NCBI GenBank assembly: GCA_020047715.1 | Contig: JAIFNN010000069.1 | Coordinates: forward strand, 1 to 48,003 | From: Bacteroidota bacterium | GTDB taxonomy: Bacteria > Bacteroidota > Bacteroidia > Bacteroidales > GCA-2748055 | Direction of reading: 5' to 3' | Length of the DNA: 48,003 bases | Part shown: in pieces, positions 39,479-48,003 of the stretch | How positions within the stretch are numbered: position 1 is the stretch's first letter | How the letters are laid out: the number at the start of each line of letters is the position of its first letter | Notes under the pieces: model-generated | What the model was told of the DNA's origin: nothing | The model's database searches: none | The model's input: the letters and a program-made list of their open reading frames with translations, nothing else | Made by a program: the position numbers and the translations under genes

Positions 39479-41101
39479 ATGAAGCCTAATAAAGTATTAG
39501 CAAGCATTGCAATTGCACTTGCTGTTTTATTTACGGGGTGTAAAGAAGACGATTTCGAGGAAGTCGACGGAATTTGCCCTATCGTTGTAACTACTGATCC
39601 TGCCAATCTTGCTACGTTTGTTTCTTTTAACCAGATAATATCTGCTACTTTTAATGCGAACATGGATCCGGTAACCTTTACTCCGGAATCTTTTAGCTTA
39701 CAAAGTGCAAAAAAACTTATCAGCAGCAAGCCTGGGTACCTTGTCCTATAATGCTGCCAGTAAAACAATGAGGTTTGTTCCTTCATCACCACTCGCCGAC
39801 AAGACAACTTAAACTGCAACCATTAAATCTACAGTTAAGGATTTAAGTGGAATTGGGTTACCAGGCAACTATGTATGGACTTTTAAAACAGGTGAAATAG
39901 TAAGTCAGAAAGTTATATTAACCGACCCGTTAAATCTGGCAACCAGGGTAGTGTTTGACAAAACTGTTTCAGCAACCTTCAGTGAATCCATGAACAGTGC
40001 AAGTCATACAGCAACAAGCTTTACACTTCACGAAGGTGCAAACCTGATCGATGGTCTCGTTTCGTATTCAGGTACATCAGCTTTGTTTATTCCTACAGCA
40101 GATCTTTCTGATAATACGCTCTATACGGCTACTATTACAACCGGAGCAGAAAGTATTACTGGCAACAATCTTAAGGCAAATTATGTATTGACCTTTTCAA
40201 CAATGAGCGCCGCCCCACTAATAATACTTACCGATCCACTGCAACTAGCTATAGATGTGGCTCTTGATAAAACGGTTACGGCAACTTTCAGCGAACCTAT
40301 GAATGGAACTACAATCACAGCCAGCAGTTTTACAATAAGCGAAGGATCGAATCCTGTTGCAGGTGTTGTTTCCTATTTTGGAACCGCAGCATCATTTAAT
40401 CCGGATTCTGACTTCCCGGAAGGTACCGTGTTCACAGCCAGAATTTCAACAGATGTTATAAGTGCCTCAGGCACCGTTTGCACAGCTACGTTTCTTTTAA
40501 TGCCGAGGGAGCTGAAAAAGCTTTTACTTCATGGTCGTTAGAGCTTAAAGATGAGAAGGCAACAGTACAAAGCTTTGGCCCTTATACTAAAGAAAGTGTT
40601 GCTATTCCCGGAAAAACTATATTGGGGAGCAGTCCATCGGGCAACTATGCGGCAACTATGATTGGGAAGACAAAAAGCGGAAAAACTGTAAAACAGGAGG
40701 CTCCTGTTCATATGGTTCTATGGACTCCGGCCGAAAGAGAAGAAGGCCTGAGATACAGTGTTATTTATGAGTTCAACAATTCTGATGCTATCGCGGTTTA
40801 TGAAAAGTATCTGACTGAGGTGGTTGCGCCAAAGATTCCCAAAGACGGCACCGTTATTTTACATGGACATACCGATGTTATTGGAGATGAGGCGCACAAC
40901 CAGGAATTGTCACTAGCCAGGGCTAATGATGTCAAGTCTATTCTGGAAAAGGCACTTGCAAAAGCCGGCAGAACCGATGTTGTGTTTGAAGTTTACGGAT
41001 TTGGCGAGGATGAGAGCCTTTCTCCCTTTAATAATGAGTATCCGGAAGAACGCTTTTACAACCGAAGTGTTGTGATTGATCTGCTTCCCCAGAAAATCTA
41101 A
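39479..41101 (+). pseudogene. Decayed Ig-like (Big_5) domain lipoprotein fused to OmpA-family C-terminal fragment
   Basis: Frame 2 N-terminus to ~39715 (7-A run), frame 0 continuation with in-frame TAA at 39810-39812, second frame change near 40478-40541 into an OmpA-like domain (TVILHGHTDVIGDEAHNQELSLARANDVKSIL). Confidence 0.75.
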
Positions 41102-41121
41102 GAACTAAAACATTCTAGTAT

Positions 41122-41151
41122 AAAGGCCTCATGTCGAGGCCTTTTTTTTTT
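41122..41151 (+). terminator. Intrinsic terminator
   Basis: AAAGGCCTC-ATGTC-GAGGCCTTT followed by T-run. Confidence 0.92.
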
Positions 41152-41414
41152 AGTAAACGAAGGCATTGGCGTTCCTTAAATACAGAAATTCTATTTTTGT
41201 CTTACCGGATAACAATGAAATTGCAGTGAGAATTCGAAAGTCAGCAAATAGGGGCGAAGCACATCAATTATCACAAAAAACCAATAGGTTTAAATGATTC
41301 AATACATTCAACCCAACAACACTAATGCTGAATTGCATGAATGGATTTGCGCAATGGGCATTTTTTTTTGTATATTTCCGTATTTAATTTCCGTTGAATC
41401 CAATGTTTTGAGTT

Positions 41415-41975
41415 TTGAAAATCTATATTCAAAATATGGTTTGTATCCGTTGCAAAATGGTTGTTAAATCGGAGTTTGAAAAACTTGGTTTGCATTATGT
41501 CAATGTTGAATTGGGTGAGGCAACTATTAAAGAGGATATCACACCGCAACAATTGAAACTTCTCAGCAAGAATCTCAAAAAGACGGGATTGCTTCTAATG
41601 GATGATAAAAAAAGCATTCTGGTTGAAAAAATAAAACTGATTATTATCGAGTTGGTTCACTATACTGAAGATCAGATCAAAGTAAATCTTTCCGATTTTA
41701 TCAGCGAGAAACTTAATTTTGATTATAGCTATTTGTCCAATTTGTTTACTGAAGTCAAAGGAACCACCATTGAAAATTATTACCTGGCTCACAAGATCGA
41801 AAGAGTAAAAGAACTTATCGTTTATGATGAGCTTAACCTTTCTGAAATTGCATATAAAATGCATTACAGCAGTGTAGCGCATCTTTCCAACCAGTTCAAG
41901 AAAATTACAGGGCTTACACCATCCCATTTCAAAAATCTGAAGCACAAAAGACGCAGATCATTGGGCGAGCTCTGA
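41415..41975 (+). CDS. AraC-family regulator with N-terminal HMA-like domain (CxxC intact), TTG start
   Basis: MKIYIQNMVCIRCKMVVKSEFEKLGL...; AraC HTH: YSYLSNLFTEVKGTTIENYYLAHKIERVKELIVYDELNLSEIAYKMHYSSVAHLSNQFKKITGLTPSHFKN. Confidence 0.88.
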   Translation: MKIYIQNMVCIRCKMVVKSEFEKLGLHYVNVELGEATIKEDITPQQLKLLSKNLKKTGLLLMDDKKSILVEKIKLIIIELVHYTEDQIKVNLSDFISEKLNFDYSYLSNLFTEVKGTTIENYYLAHKIERVKELIVYDELNLSEIAYKMHYSSVAHLSNQFKKITGLTPSHFKNLKHKRRRSLGEL

Positions 41976-42035
41976 ATTGTGTAAATCTTTCCGGCAATTG
42001 TGTAACATTTTCTTTTCCGAAACACTGCAACTTTG
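41974..42035 (+). promoter_or_regulatory. 62-nt island promoter element, copy B
   Basis: GAATTGTGTAAATCTTTCCGGCAATTGTGTAACATTTTCTTTTCCGAAACACTGCAACTTTG. Confidence 0.75.
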
Positions 42036-42130
42036 TCTGGTACAGTTTTTCTGAAGGTCTCCAGCATGAAGTACGGATGATCAATGTCTGGTAATTATGG
42101 TCAGATCTTAAATATTTCAAGATTAGAAGC

Positions 42131-42469
42131 ATGGAAAGCAAAGACGTTGAAAAAGGGAAAGCGCATATTATTGTTGAGATCATTGAATATGTTCCAAATT
42201 CGGTGGTAATAAAATCGATTATTAAGAAATCAACCGGAAATATAACAGCAGTTTCTTTTGATATTGGGGAAGCCCTGACTGAAAAAATAATTCCTTTCGA
42301 CACTTTTGTTCAGATTATCGATGGAAAGGCAGAGATATTAATAGATGGGATTTCCAGAATTCTCGAAACAGGCGAAGCAATAATTATTCCGGCACACTCT
42401 TCAAATATTGTTAAGGCTAACGAACGTTTCAAAATGATCTCAACTATAATTAAAAGTGGTTACGAATAA
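42131..42469 (+). CDS. Cupin-domain protein
   Basis: ISFDIGEALTEKIIPFDTFVQIIDGKAEILIDGISRILETGEAIIIPAHSSNIVKA-type cupin pattern (reads VSFDIGEAL). Confidence 0.85.
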   Translation: MESKDVEKGKAHIIVEIIEYVPNSVVIKSIIKKSTGNITAVSFDIGEALTEKIIPFDTFVQIIDGKAEILIDGISRILETGEAIIIPAHSSNIVKANERFKMISTIIKSGYE

Positions 42470-42507
42470 AACCGTGTTAATAAGCCAGAGGTTCAAGACA
42501 AATGTGT

Positions 42508-42569
42508 GAATTATGTAACTGTTTGCTGTAATTACGTAATGATTCAAATGCGCAATGTATGCATCTTTG
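42508..42569 (+). promoter_or_regulatory. 62-nt island promoter element, copy C
   Basis: GAATTATGTAACTGTTTGCTGTAATTACGTAATGATTCAAATGCGCAATGTATGCATCTTTG. Confidence 0.72.
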
Positions 42570-42606
42570 CATTGCAACTATTTGTATATCATTCAAATCT
42601 ACAGCA

Positions 42607-42795
42607 ATGAAGAATATTACTGAATTAAAAGGAAACTGGAACGAAATTAAAGGAAAGCTAAAACAAAAGTTTGCAATGCTTACCGATAGCGATCTGTTAT
42701 TTACCGAGGGAAAAGAAGAAGAAATGTATGGCCGACTTCAGACACGCTTAGGGAAAACGAAGGAAGAGATTCATAAGCTTATCAATGCGTTGTAG
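42607..42795 (+). CDS. CsbD-family stress response protein
   Basis: MKNITELKGNWNEIKGKLKQKFAMLTDSDLLFTEGKEEEMYGRLQTRLGKTKEEI. Confidence 0.9.
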   Translation: MKNITELKGNWNEIKGKLKQKFAMLTDSDLLFTEGKEEEMYGRLQTRLGKTKEEIHKLINAL

Positions 42796-42810
42796 GTTGG
42801 GGTGGAAAAG

Positions 42811-42842
42811 GGGGTGACGAGGTGTCGAGGTGACGAGGCGAA
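42811..42842. repeat. Degenerate 8-bp repeat (GGTGACGA)n
   Basis: ggggtgacgaggtgtcgaggtgacgaggcgaa; same unit as 28627-28737. Confidence 0.75.
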
Positions 42843-42907
42843 GGGCGCAAGCATAACAGCAAATGTCGGATCGCGAATAACAGCCAAACATTCTAACAAC
42901 AATATTC

Positions 42908-43117
42908 ATGAAAAAAGCAGGGATTGTAATTATCGTAATCGGTGTAGTTTTAACCATCTTTACAGCATTTACTTTTTTCACGAGGGAGAAAGTCGTTGAT
43001 ATCGGAAAACTTGAAATTACAGCCAACAAACCACATCATTTCACATGGTCTCCCCTTATTGGAATCGGAGTTATAGGTATAGGGGGAATTATGTTATTGC
43101 TGCCGGGTAAAAAATAA
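42908..43117 (+). CDS. Small two-TM membrane protein
   Basis: MKKAGIVIIVIGVVLTIFTAFTFFTREKVVDIGKLEI...WSPLIGIGVIGIGGIMLLLPGKK. Confidence 0.82.
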   Translation: MKKAGIVIIVIGVVLTIFTAFTFFTREKVVDIGKLEITANKPHHFTWSPLIGIGVIGIGGIMLLLPGKK

Positions 43118-43124
43118 TCGATTC

Positions 43125-43721
43125 GTGAAAATCTACATTAAATACATGGTCAGCAATCGGTGTAAAATGCTGGTGAAGGAAGAGTTGAAAAATCTCGGTC
43201 TTCACTTTGTTCTTGTTGATATGGGCGTAGCCGAGGTAATGGAAAATATTACTGATGTGCAGCGTGAAGAGCTCAAAGCTGCATTGTTGAGATCCGGCCT
43301 TGAGCTTATGGATGATAAAAGAGCAGTCCTTATCGAGAAAATAAAAAATGTGATTATTGAAATGATTCATTATACCGATGAAGTCCCTAAAATTAATTTT
43401 TCAGATTACCTGAGTGAAAAATTGGAGTACGATTACACCTACCTCGCAAACCTCTTTTCTGAAGTTCAGGGAACAACCATTGAGAGATTCATTATTTCGC
43501 ACAAAATAGAGCGGGTTAAAGAGCTGATTATTTATGATGAAATGAATTTAACTGAAATCGCATGGAAAATGCATTATAGCAGTGTTGCTCATTTGTCCAA
43601 TCAGTTTAAAAAGCACACCGGACTTACCCCTTCCCATTTTAGAAATTTAAAGAACAAAAGGCGCATTCCGATAGAAGAAATTGGCATTACAGAGAAAGCC
43701 GATACAACCGATAATTTTTAG
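43125..43721 (+). CDS. AraC-family regulator with N-terminal HMA-like domain (first Cys lost), GTG start
   Basis: MKIYIKYMVSNRCKMLVKEELKNLGL...; close paralogue of 41415-41975 over its whole length. Confidence 0.88.
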   Translation: MKIYIKYMVSNRCKMLVKEELKNLGLHFVLVDMGVAEVMENITDVQREELKAALLRSGLELMDDKRAVLIEKIKNVIIEMIHYTDEVPKINFSDYLSEKLEYDYTYLANLFSEVQGTTIERFIISHKIERVKELIIYDEMNLTEIAWKMHYSSVAHLSNQFKKHTGLTPSHFRNLKNKRRIPIEEIGITEKADTTDNF

Positions 43722-43734
43722 GAGGCTTATAAAA

Positions 43735-46700
43735 ATGGAACGTACCAAAACCCATGGATCGCAATATGCCAGCAGTCTTATTGAAGCAAGTCTTGACCCG
43801 TTGGTAACAATAAATACCGAGGGAGAAATTACGGACATGAACCGGGCAAAAATTCTTATAACCGGAATGGAACGCAACGAGCTCCTGGGCACAAGTTTTT
43901 TCAGCTATTTCACCGAACCGAAGAAAGCACAACAGCTATATTTGGAGGTGTTTTCCAACGGAGTATTTTCGAGTACTCCTTTGACCATCCGACACAAAAA
44001 TGGCAGTTTGACAGATGTGTTGTTCAATGGGTCGATTTACAAGGATGGCAAAGGAAATGTTGTTGGAGCAGTGCTGGTGGCACGCGATACATCTGAACAA
44101 AAATGGGCAATAGAATTACGTGCGGCAAACAAGAAACTTGCTTTTCAAAATGATGAGAAGGAAAAAAGGGCTCAGGAACTGATCATTGCAAATAAGGAAC
44201 TCGTATTTCAAAACCAGGAGAAAGAAAAAAGAGCTGCTGAATTAATCATTGCAAATAAAGAACTTGCCTTTCAAAATAAGGAAAAGGAAAAGCGGGCTTC
44301 CGAGCTAAGTATCGCAAACAAAGAGCTCGCATTTCAGAATAATGAAAAGGGAAAAAGAGCGGGGGAATTGATCATTGCAAACAAGGAGCTTGTATTCCAA
44401 AATTCCGAAAAGAAAAAGCGGGCTGATGAACTAATCATTGCTGATAGGGAGCTTGACTTTCAGAACAAAGAAAAAGACAAGCAGGAAAAAGCAAATAGCG
44501 AACTCAGGGCATACAGTAATTCGGCAAATCTCGCTTCTCAGTATTCACTCAGTCTTATTGAAGCCAGTCGCGATCCACTTATAACAATCAGTCCCGAGGG
44601 AAAGATTACAGATATGAATGAAGCTCTGGCGAAAATTACAGGGATATCCAGGGAGAAACTTACCGGCACAGACTTTTTCGAATACTTTACCGAGCCAAAA
44701 ATGGCCAGAAAAGTGTATAAAAAAGTTTTTGCCAAGGGATCTGTGGCCGACTCTCCGCTTACGCTTCGTCATAAAAACGGTAAGCTTACCGATGTTTTGT
44801 TTAACGGATCGGTTTATAAGGACGACCGCGGCAATGTTATGGGTGTAGTGATAGTTGCAAGAGATGTAACGGCTCAAAAGGTCGCTTCGCACTATGCAAG
44901 GAGCCTTATTGAAGCAAGTCTTGACCCCCTTTTTACTATTAGTCCTGCAGGCAAAATCACCGACATGAATAATGCCTCTGTGAAAATCACGGGCGCGCCA
45001 CGCGAAAAATTAATAGGCTCAAACTTCTTCGACTATTTTACCAACTCCAATAAGGCAAGAAAGGTTTACAAGGAGGTCTTTGCCAAGGGTTTTGTTACTA
45101 ATTATCCGCTAACGATCAAAGACCATAAATTAACTGATGTTCTTTTCAATGGATCGGTTTATAAAGATGAACAGGGCAATGTGCTTGGCGCTGTTGTAGT
45201 TGCAAGGGACATTACCGAACAGAAAAGAGTGGCCAATGAACTTACAGAGGCCATTGTTTTTGCTGAACTGGCGACAGGACTGGCAGAGGATGCGAAGAGG
45301 AAAGCCGAAAAGGCTACCCAAATTGCAGAAAATGCAGTGAAGGCCAAACAGCAGTTCCTTTCCAATATGAGCCACGAGATCCGCACACCGATGAACGCTA
45401 TTATCGGGTTCACAAAAGTGGTTCTGAAAACAGACTTGTCAGCCAAACAAAGAGAATACCTGACAGCAATAAAAATGAGTGGGGATTCACTGATCGTGCT
45501 TATCAACGACATACTCGACCTGGCAAAAGTTGATGCAGGAAAAATGACCTTTGAAAAAGTCCCTTTCAAAATGGCCTTGTCCATTTCGGCAATGATTCAT
45601 TTATTTGAAACAAAAATTCAGGAGAAAAATTTAAAGCTTTTTAAGGAATATGATTCAAAGATTCCTGAAGTATTGGTTGGTGACCCTGTTCGTTTGCACC
45701 AGATAATTTTAAACCTTGTAAGCAACGCAGTAAAATTCACCAATAAGGGAAATATTACTGTAAGTGTTCGCTTGCTAAGTGAGGATAGCGAGAAAGTAAT
45801 TATTGAATTTTCTGTGAAGGACACCGGGATTGGTATCGCAGAGAATAAAATCGATAAGATATTTGAAAATTTCCAACAGGCATCAAGCGCCACTGCCAGG
45901 TTATACGGGGGTACTGGATTAGGCCTGGCCATTGTTAAGCAGTTGGTAGTACCGCAAGGCGGCACTATCTCTGTATCGAGCAAAATCGACAGGGGATCCG
46001 TGTTCAGTTTTGTACTTCCATTCTTAAAAACAAAAGCAGAAGCAGAGGAAGAACCCGGCGTTGAGGAACCGGATATGGAACCAAAAGATATCAAGGTGCT
46101 GGTGGTTGAAGACATTGCTCTAAATCAACTGTTAATGAGAACGTTACTTGATGATTTCGGATTTGAATGCGACATTGCAGCCAATGGGAAAATTGCGATC
46201 GATAAGCTTCAGTCAGCCCATTATGATATTGTGTTAATGGATTTACAGATGCCGGAAATGAACGGGTTTGAAGCAACGGAATATATCCGGAACAAGCTTT
46301 ACTCAAAAATTCCGATAATTGCTCTTACAGCGGATGTGACAACAGTTGATCTGGCCAAGTGCAGAGCTGTAGGAATGAACGATTATATTGCAAAGCCTGT
46401 GGATGAGCGATTGTTATACAGCAAAATTAACGAGTTGGTTAAGAAAAAACTCCTCCTTGCAAAAGCTAAAGATGATAATATCCTTACAGTCAAGCAGGTT
46501 AAATGCACTGATATGGGTTATCTGATGAGCCGAACAAAATCCAATCCGGAATTAATGATGCAGATGATTACGCTTTACCTGGAGCAAACACCGCCTTTAA
46601 TCAGCTCTATGAAAAAAGCTTTACGCGATAAGGATTGGGTGCTATTGCATGCAAGCGTGCATAAAATGATTCCTTCCTTTGCAATTGTGGGTATTAATCC

Positions 46701-46872
46701 AGACTTTGAAACCCTTGCAAGAAAAGTCAAGGATTATGCCGGGACTCAGTTAATGATTGAAGATGTTTCCGAAATTGTTCTTCAGATTGAAAAAGTCTGT
46801 GTTCAGGCATGTGTTGAGTTGCAAGAAGAGTTCAATAATATTAAAAAAAAGCAAAATGGTTCAGGAAAATAA
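43735..46872 (+). CDS. Hybrid sensor histidine kinase: three PAS domains, 21-aa coiled-coil repeat linker, HisKA-HATPase, REC, Hpt
   Basis: ATG 43735 after AGGAGG; FLSNMSHEIRTPMNAIIGF; GTGLGLAIVKQL; VLMDLQMPEMNGFEAT; Hpt-like HKMIPSF. Confidence 0.93.
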   Translation: MERTKTHGSQYASSLIEASLDPLVTINTEGEITDMNRAKILITGMERNELLGTSFFSYFTEPKKAQQLYLEVFSNGVFSSTPLTIRHKNGSLTDVLFNGSIYKDGKGNVVGAVLVARDTSEQKWAIELRAANKKLAFQNDEKEKRAQELIIANKELVFQNQEKEKRAAELIIANKELAFQNKEKEKRASELSIANKELAFQNNEKGKRAGELIIANKELVFQNSEKKKRADELIIADRELDFQNKEKDKQEKANSELRAYSNSANLASQYSLSLIEASRDPLITISPEGKITDMNEALAKITGISREKLTGTDFFEYFTEPKMARKVYKKVFAKGSVADSPLTLRHKNGKLTDVLFNGSVYKDDRGNVMGVVIVARDVTAQKVASHYARSLIEASLDPLFTISPAGKITDMNNASVKITGAPREKLIGSNFFDYFTNSNKARKVYKEVFAKGFVTNYPLTIKDHKLTDVLFNGSVYKDEQGNVLGAVVVARDITEQKRVANELTEAIVFAELATGLAEDAKRKAEKATQIAENAVKAKQQFLSNMSHEIRTPMNAIIGFTKVVLKTDLSAKQREYLTAIKMSGDSLIVLINDILDLAKVDAGKMTFEKVPFKMALSISAMIHLFETKIQEKNLKLFKEYDSKIPEVLVGDPVRLHQIILNLVSNAVKFTNKGNITVSVRLLSEDSEKVIIEFSVKDTGIGIAENKIDKIFENFQQASSATARLYGGTGLGLAIVKQLVVPQGGTISVSSKIDRGSVFSFVLPFLKTKAEAEEEPGVEEPDMEPKDIKVLVVEDIALNQLLMRTLLDDFGFECDIAANGKIAIDKLQSAHYDIVLMDLQMPEMNGFEATEYIRNKLYSKIPIIALTADVTTVDLAKCRAVGMNDYIAKPVDERLLYSKINELVKKKLLLAKAKDDNILTVKQVKCTDMGYLMSRTKSNPELMMQMITLYLEQTPPLISSMKKALRDKDWVLLHASVHKMIPSFAIVGINPDFETLARKVKDYAGTQLMIEDVSEIVLQIEKVCVQACVELQEEFNNIKKKQNGSGK
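44125..44502 (+). repeat. Six in-frame 63-bp repeats encoding ANKELxFQNxEKEKRAxELII
   Basis: Units begin at 44125, 44188, 44251, 44314, 44377 and 44440. Confidence 0.92.
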
Positions 46873-47290
46873 AATTAAGCTTTTTCTGGTTGATGACGAT
46901 GAGTTGTATCTGAAGCTTCTGGAAATTGAACTTCTGGAAAATGCGGATTTGGTAATCGAAACTTACACAACGGGTGAGAATTGTATCCGTAACCTGGACC
47001 ACAATCCTGACCTTGTCGTCCTTGATTATCATCTCGATGGCGTTGAAAAAACTGCTATGAACGGTATTGAAGTATTGGATAAAATTAAGGCTTTCAACCT
47101 GAAGATCCCGGTTATTATGCTTTCAAGTCAGGATAAAATTGATGTGGCGGTCAATTGCATGCATCACAAAGCCTCAGAATATATCGTTAAAAGCGAAACT
47201 GCTTTTATACGTCTCCAACAATCCATGTCAAATATTTTTCATACTCAGAAAATAGAAAAGACATTAAGCTGGTATATGGAAAAGATGTAA
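46856..47290 (+). CDS. Response regulator (REC domain)
   Basis: KLFLVDDDELYLKLLEIEL...LVVLDYHLDG...VIMLSSQDK; overlaps the kinase stop by 17 nt. Confidence 0.92.
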   Translation: MVQENKIKLFLVDDDELYLKLLEIELLENADLVIETYTTGENCIRNLDHNPDLVVLDYHLDGVEKTAMNGIEVLDKIKAFNLKIPVIMLSSQDKIDVAVNCMHHKASEYIVKSETAFIRLQQSMSNIFHTQKIEKTLSWYMEKM

Positions 47291-47326
47291 GCATATATCA
47301 ATTAAGCGTTTTAGTAAGGATTTCCC

Positions 47327-47373
47327 ACCCTGCTGTTTTTTGGCGTAAGCTAAAAATACAGCAGGGTTTTTTC
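47327..47373 (+). terminator. Intrinsic terminator
   Basis: ACCCTGCTG...CAGCAGGGTTTTTT. Confidence 0.85.
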
Positions 47374-47380
47374 AATGTGG

Positions 47381-47442
47381 GAATGATGTAACACTTTCCC
47401 ATAGTTGTGTAATGCTTTGCGCTTTAAACAGGTACACCTTTG
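47381..47442 (+). promoter_or_regulatory. 62-nt island promoter element, copy D
   Basis: GAATGATGTAACACTTTCCCATAGTTGTGTAATGCTTTGCGCTTTAAACAGGTACACCTTTG. Confidence 0.77.
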
Positions 47443-47473
47443 TGGTATTAATTATCACTAAATATTTATCCCC

Positions 47474-47935
47474 GTGAGAAAGATTTTTTTTTACCTGACT
47501 CTTATAGTTTTTCTAGTTGGATTTGTAGTTGTTGGCTGCCAGTCGAAAGACAAAAAAGTAGAGAGTGCCGAAAGCAAACTTCAAAATGCAGAGTTGAATT
47601 ACCGTAAAGCTTTAAAGAATTTTGAGGAAACAAAGAAGGATTCATTAAGTGATTTTGAACTTTTCAAAAACGATGTGGAAAGAAGTATTCTGGCGTATGA
47701 AATAAGTATCGCTAAATACAAAAAAGAAAACGAAAATGGGAGAACTCTGAACAAGGTGGAAAATCAAGCGAAGATGGCAGAGCTGGAGCAAAAAGTAGAA
47801 GTTCTTAAAGAGAAGTTGGTTAACTATAAAGACGATGAACATGACAAATGGGACATGTTCAGATCTGAATTTGTTCGTGACATGGAAGAACTTGGCAAAG
47901 CCTTAAGGGATTTTACAATTAAAAACAATTTCTAA
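47474..47935 (+). CDS. Coiled-coil lipoprotein (GTG start)
   Basis: MRKIFFYLTLIVFLVGFVVVGCQSKDKK lipobox; long coiled coil. Confidence 0.83.
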   Translation: MRKIFFYLTLIVFLVGFVVVGCQSKDKKVESAESKLQNAELNYRKALKNFEETKKDSLSDFELFKNDVERSILAYEISIAKYKKENENGRTLNKVENQAKMAELEQKVEVLKEKLVNYKDDEHDKWDMFRSEFVRDMEELGKALRDFTIKNNF

Positions 47936-47976
47936 ATCAGCTATATCAATTTTATTAATCAATTAAATCTAAAAAC

Positions 47977-48003
47977 ATGGGAAATCTACTTTATGTCATC
48001 GCG
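47977..48003 (+). CDS. Start of a small membrane protein, probably lmo0937 family (3' truncated by window edge)
   Basis: MGNLLYVIA... resembles the N-terminus of lmo0937-family proteins; only 9 codons visible. Confidence 0.5.

Noticed and set aside
41330-41392. Possible fifth copy of the 62-nt element upstream of the first HMA-AraC gene (GAATTGCATGAATGG...TAATTTCC)
   Set aside because: GAAT-to-TTT spacing fits, but the proximal TGTAAY half-site is missing and the end box is TTTC, so it does not meet the pattern.

Overview
This 48 kb window looks like a Bacteroidota chromosome: TAnnTTTG-type promoters, a T9SS-sorted giant surface protein, SprB-like repeats and GIN-domain proteins. No rRNA, tRNA, CRISPR array or transposase was recognised. 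The first ~39 kb is mostly housekeeping: fumC, rpsP-rimM, dapD, a zur-yidD-znuA-znuC-znuB zinc operon, two tandem phosphofructokinases, two rhomboids plus mutL, gmhA, a ComM/YifB ATPase, and a 2504-aa T9SS beta-helix protein. From ~39.4 kb to the end is an accessory, stress-type island: a decayed Ig-like/OmpA gene, two paralogous HMA-like/AraC regulators with non-ATG starts, a cupin, CsbD, a small membrane protein, a PAS-rich hybrid kinase with a response regulator, a coiled-coil lipoprotein, and the start of an lmo0937-like gene. The strongest non-coding observation is in this island. Four transcription units share a promoter element of exactly 62 nt: GAATKATGTAA, then a second TGTAAY 21 nt downstream, then a CAnCTTTG box with its TTTG 31 nt further on. 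The 21-nt direct repeat matches AraC-type operator geometry, so the two HMA-AraC proteins are candidate regulators. Other notable signals are a perfect 13-1-13 palindrome in front of a 58-aa winged-helix-like ORF, a TTTGCAA-N5-TTGCAAA operator at zur, dispersed 8-bp GGTAACGR tandem repeats (one copy encodes the gmhA C-terminus), and a terminator buried in the 3' end of an antisense gene.
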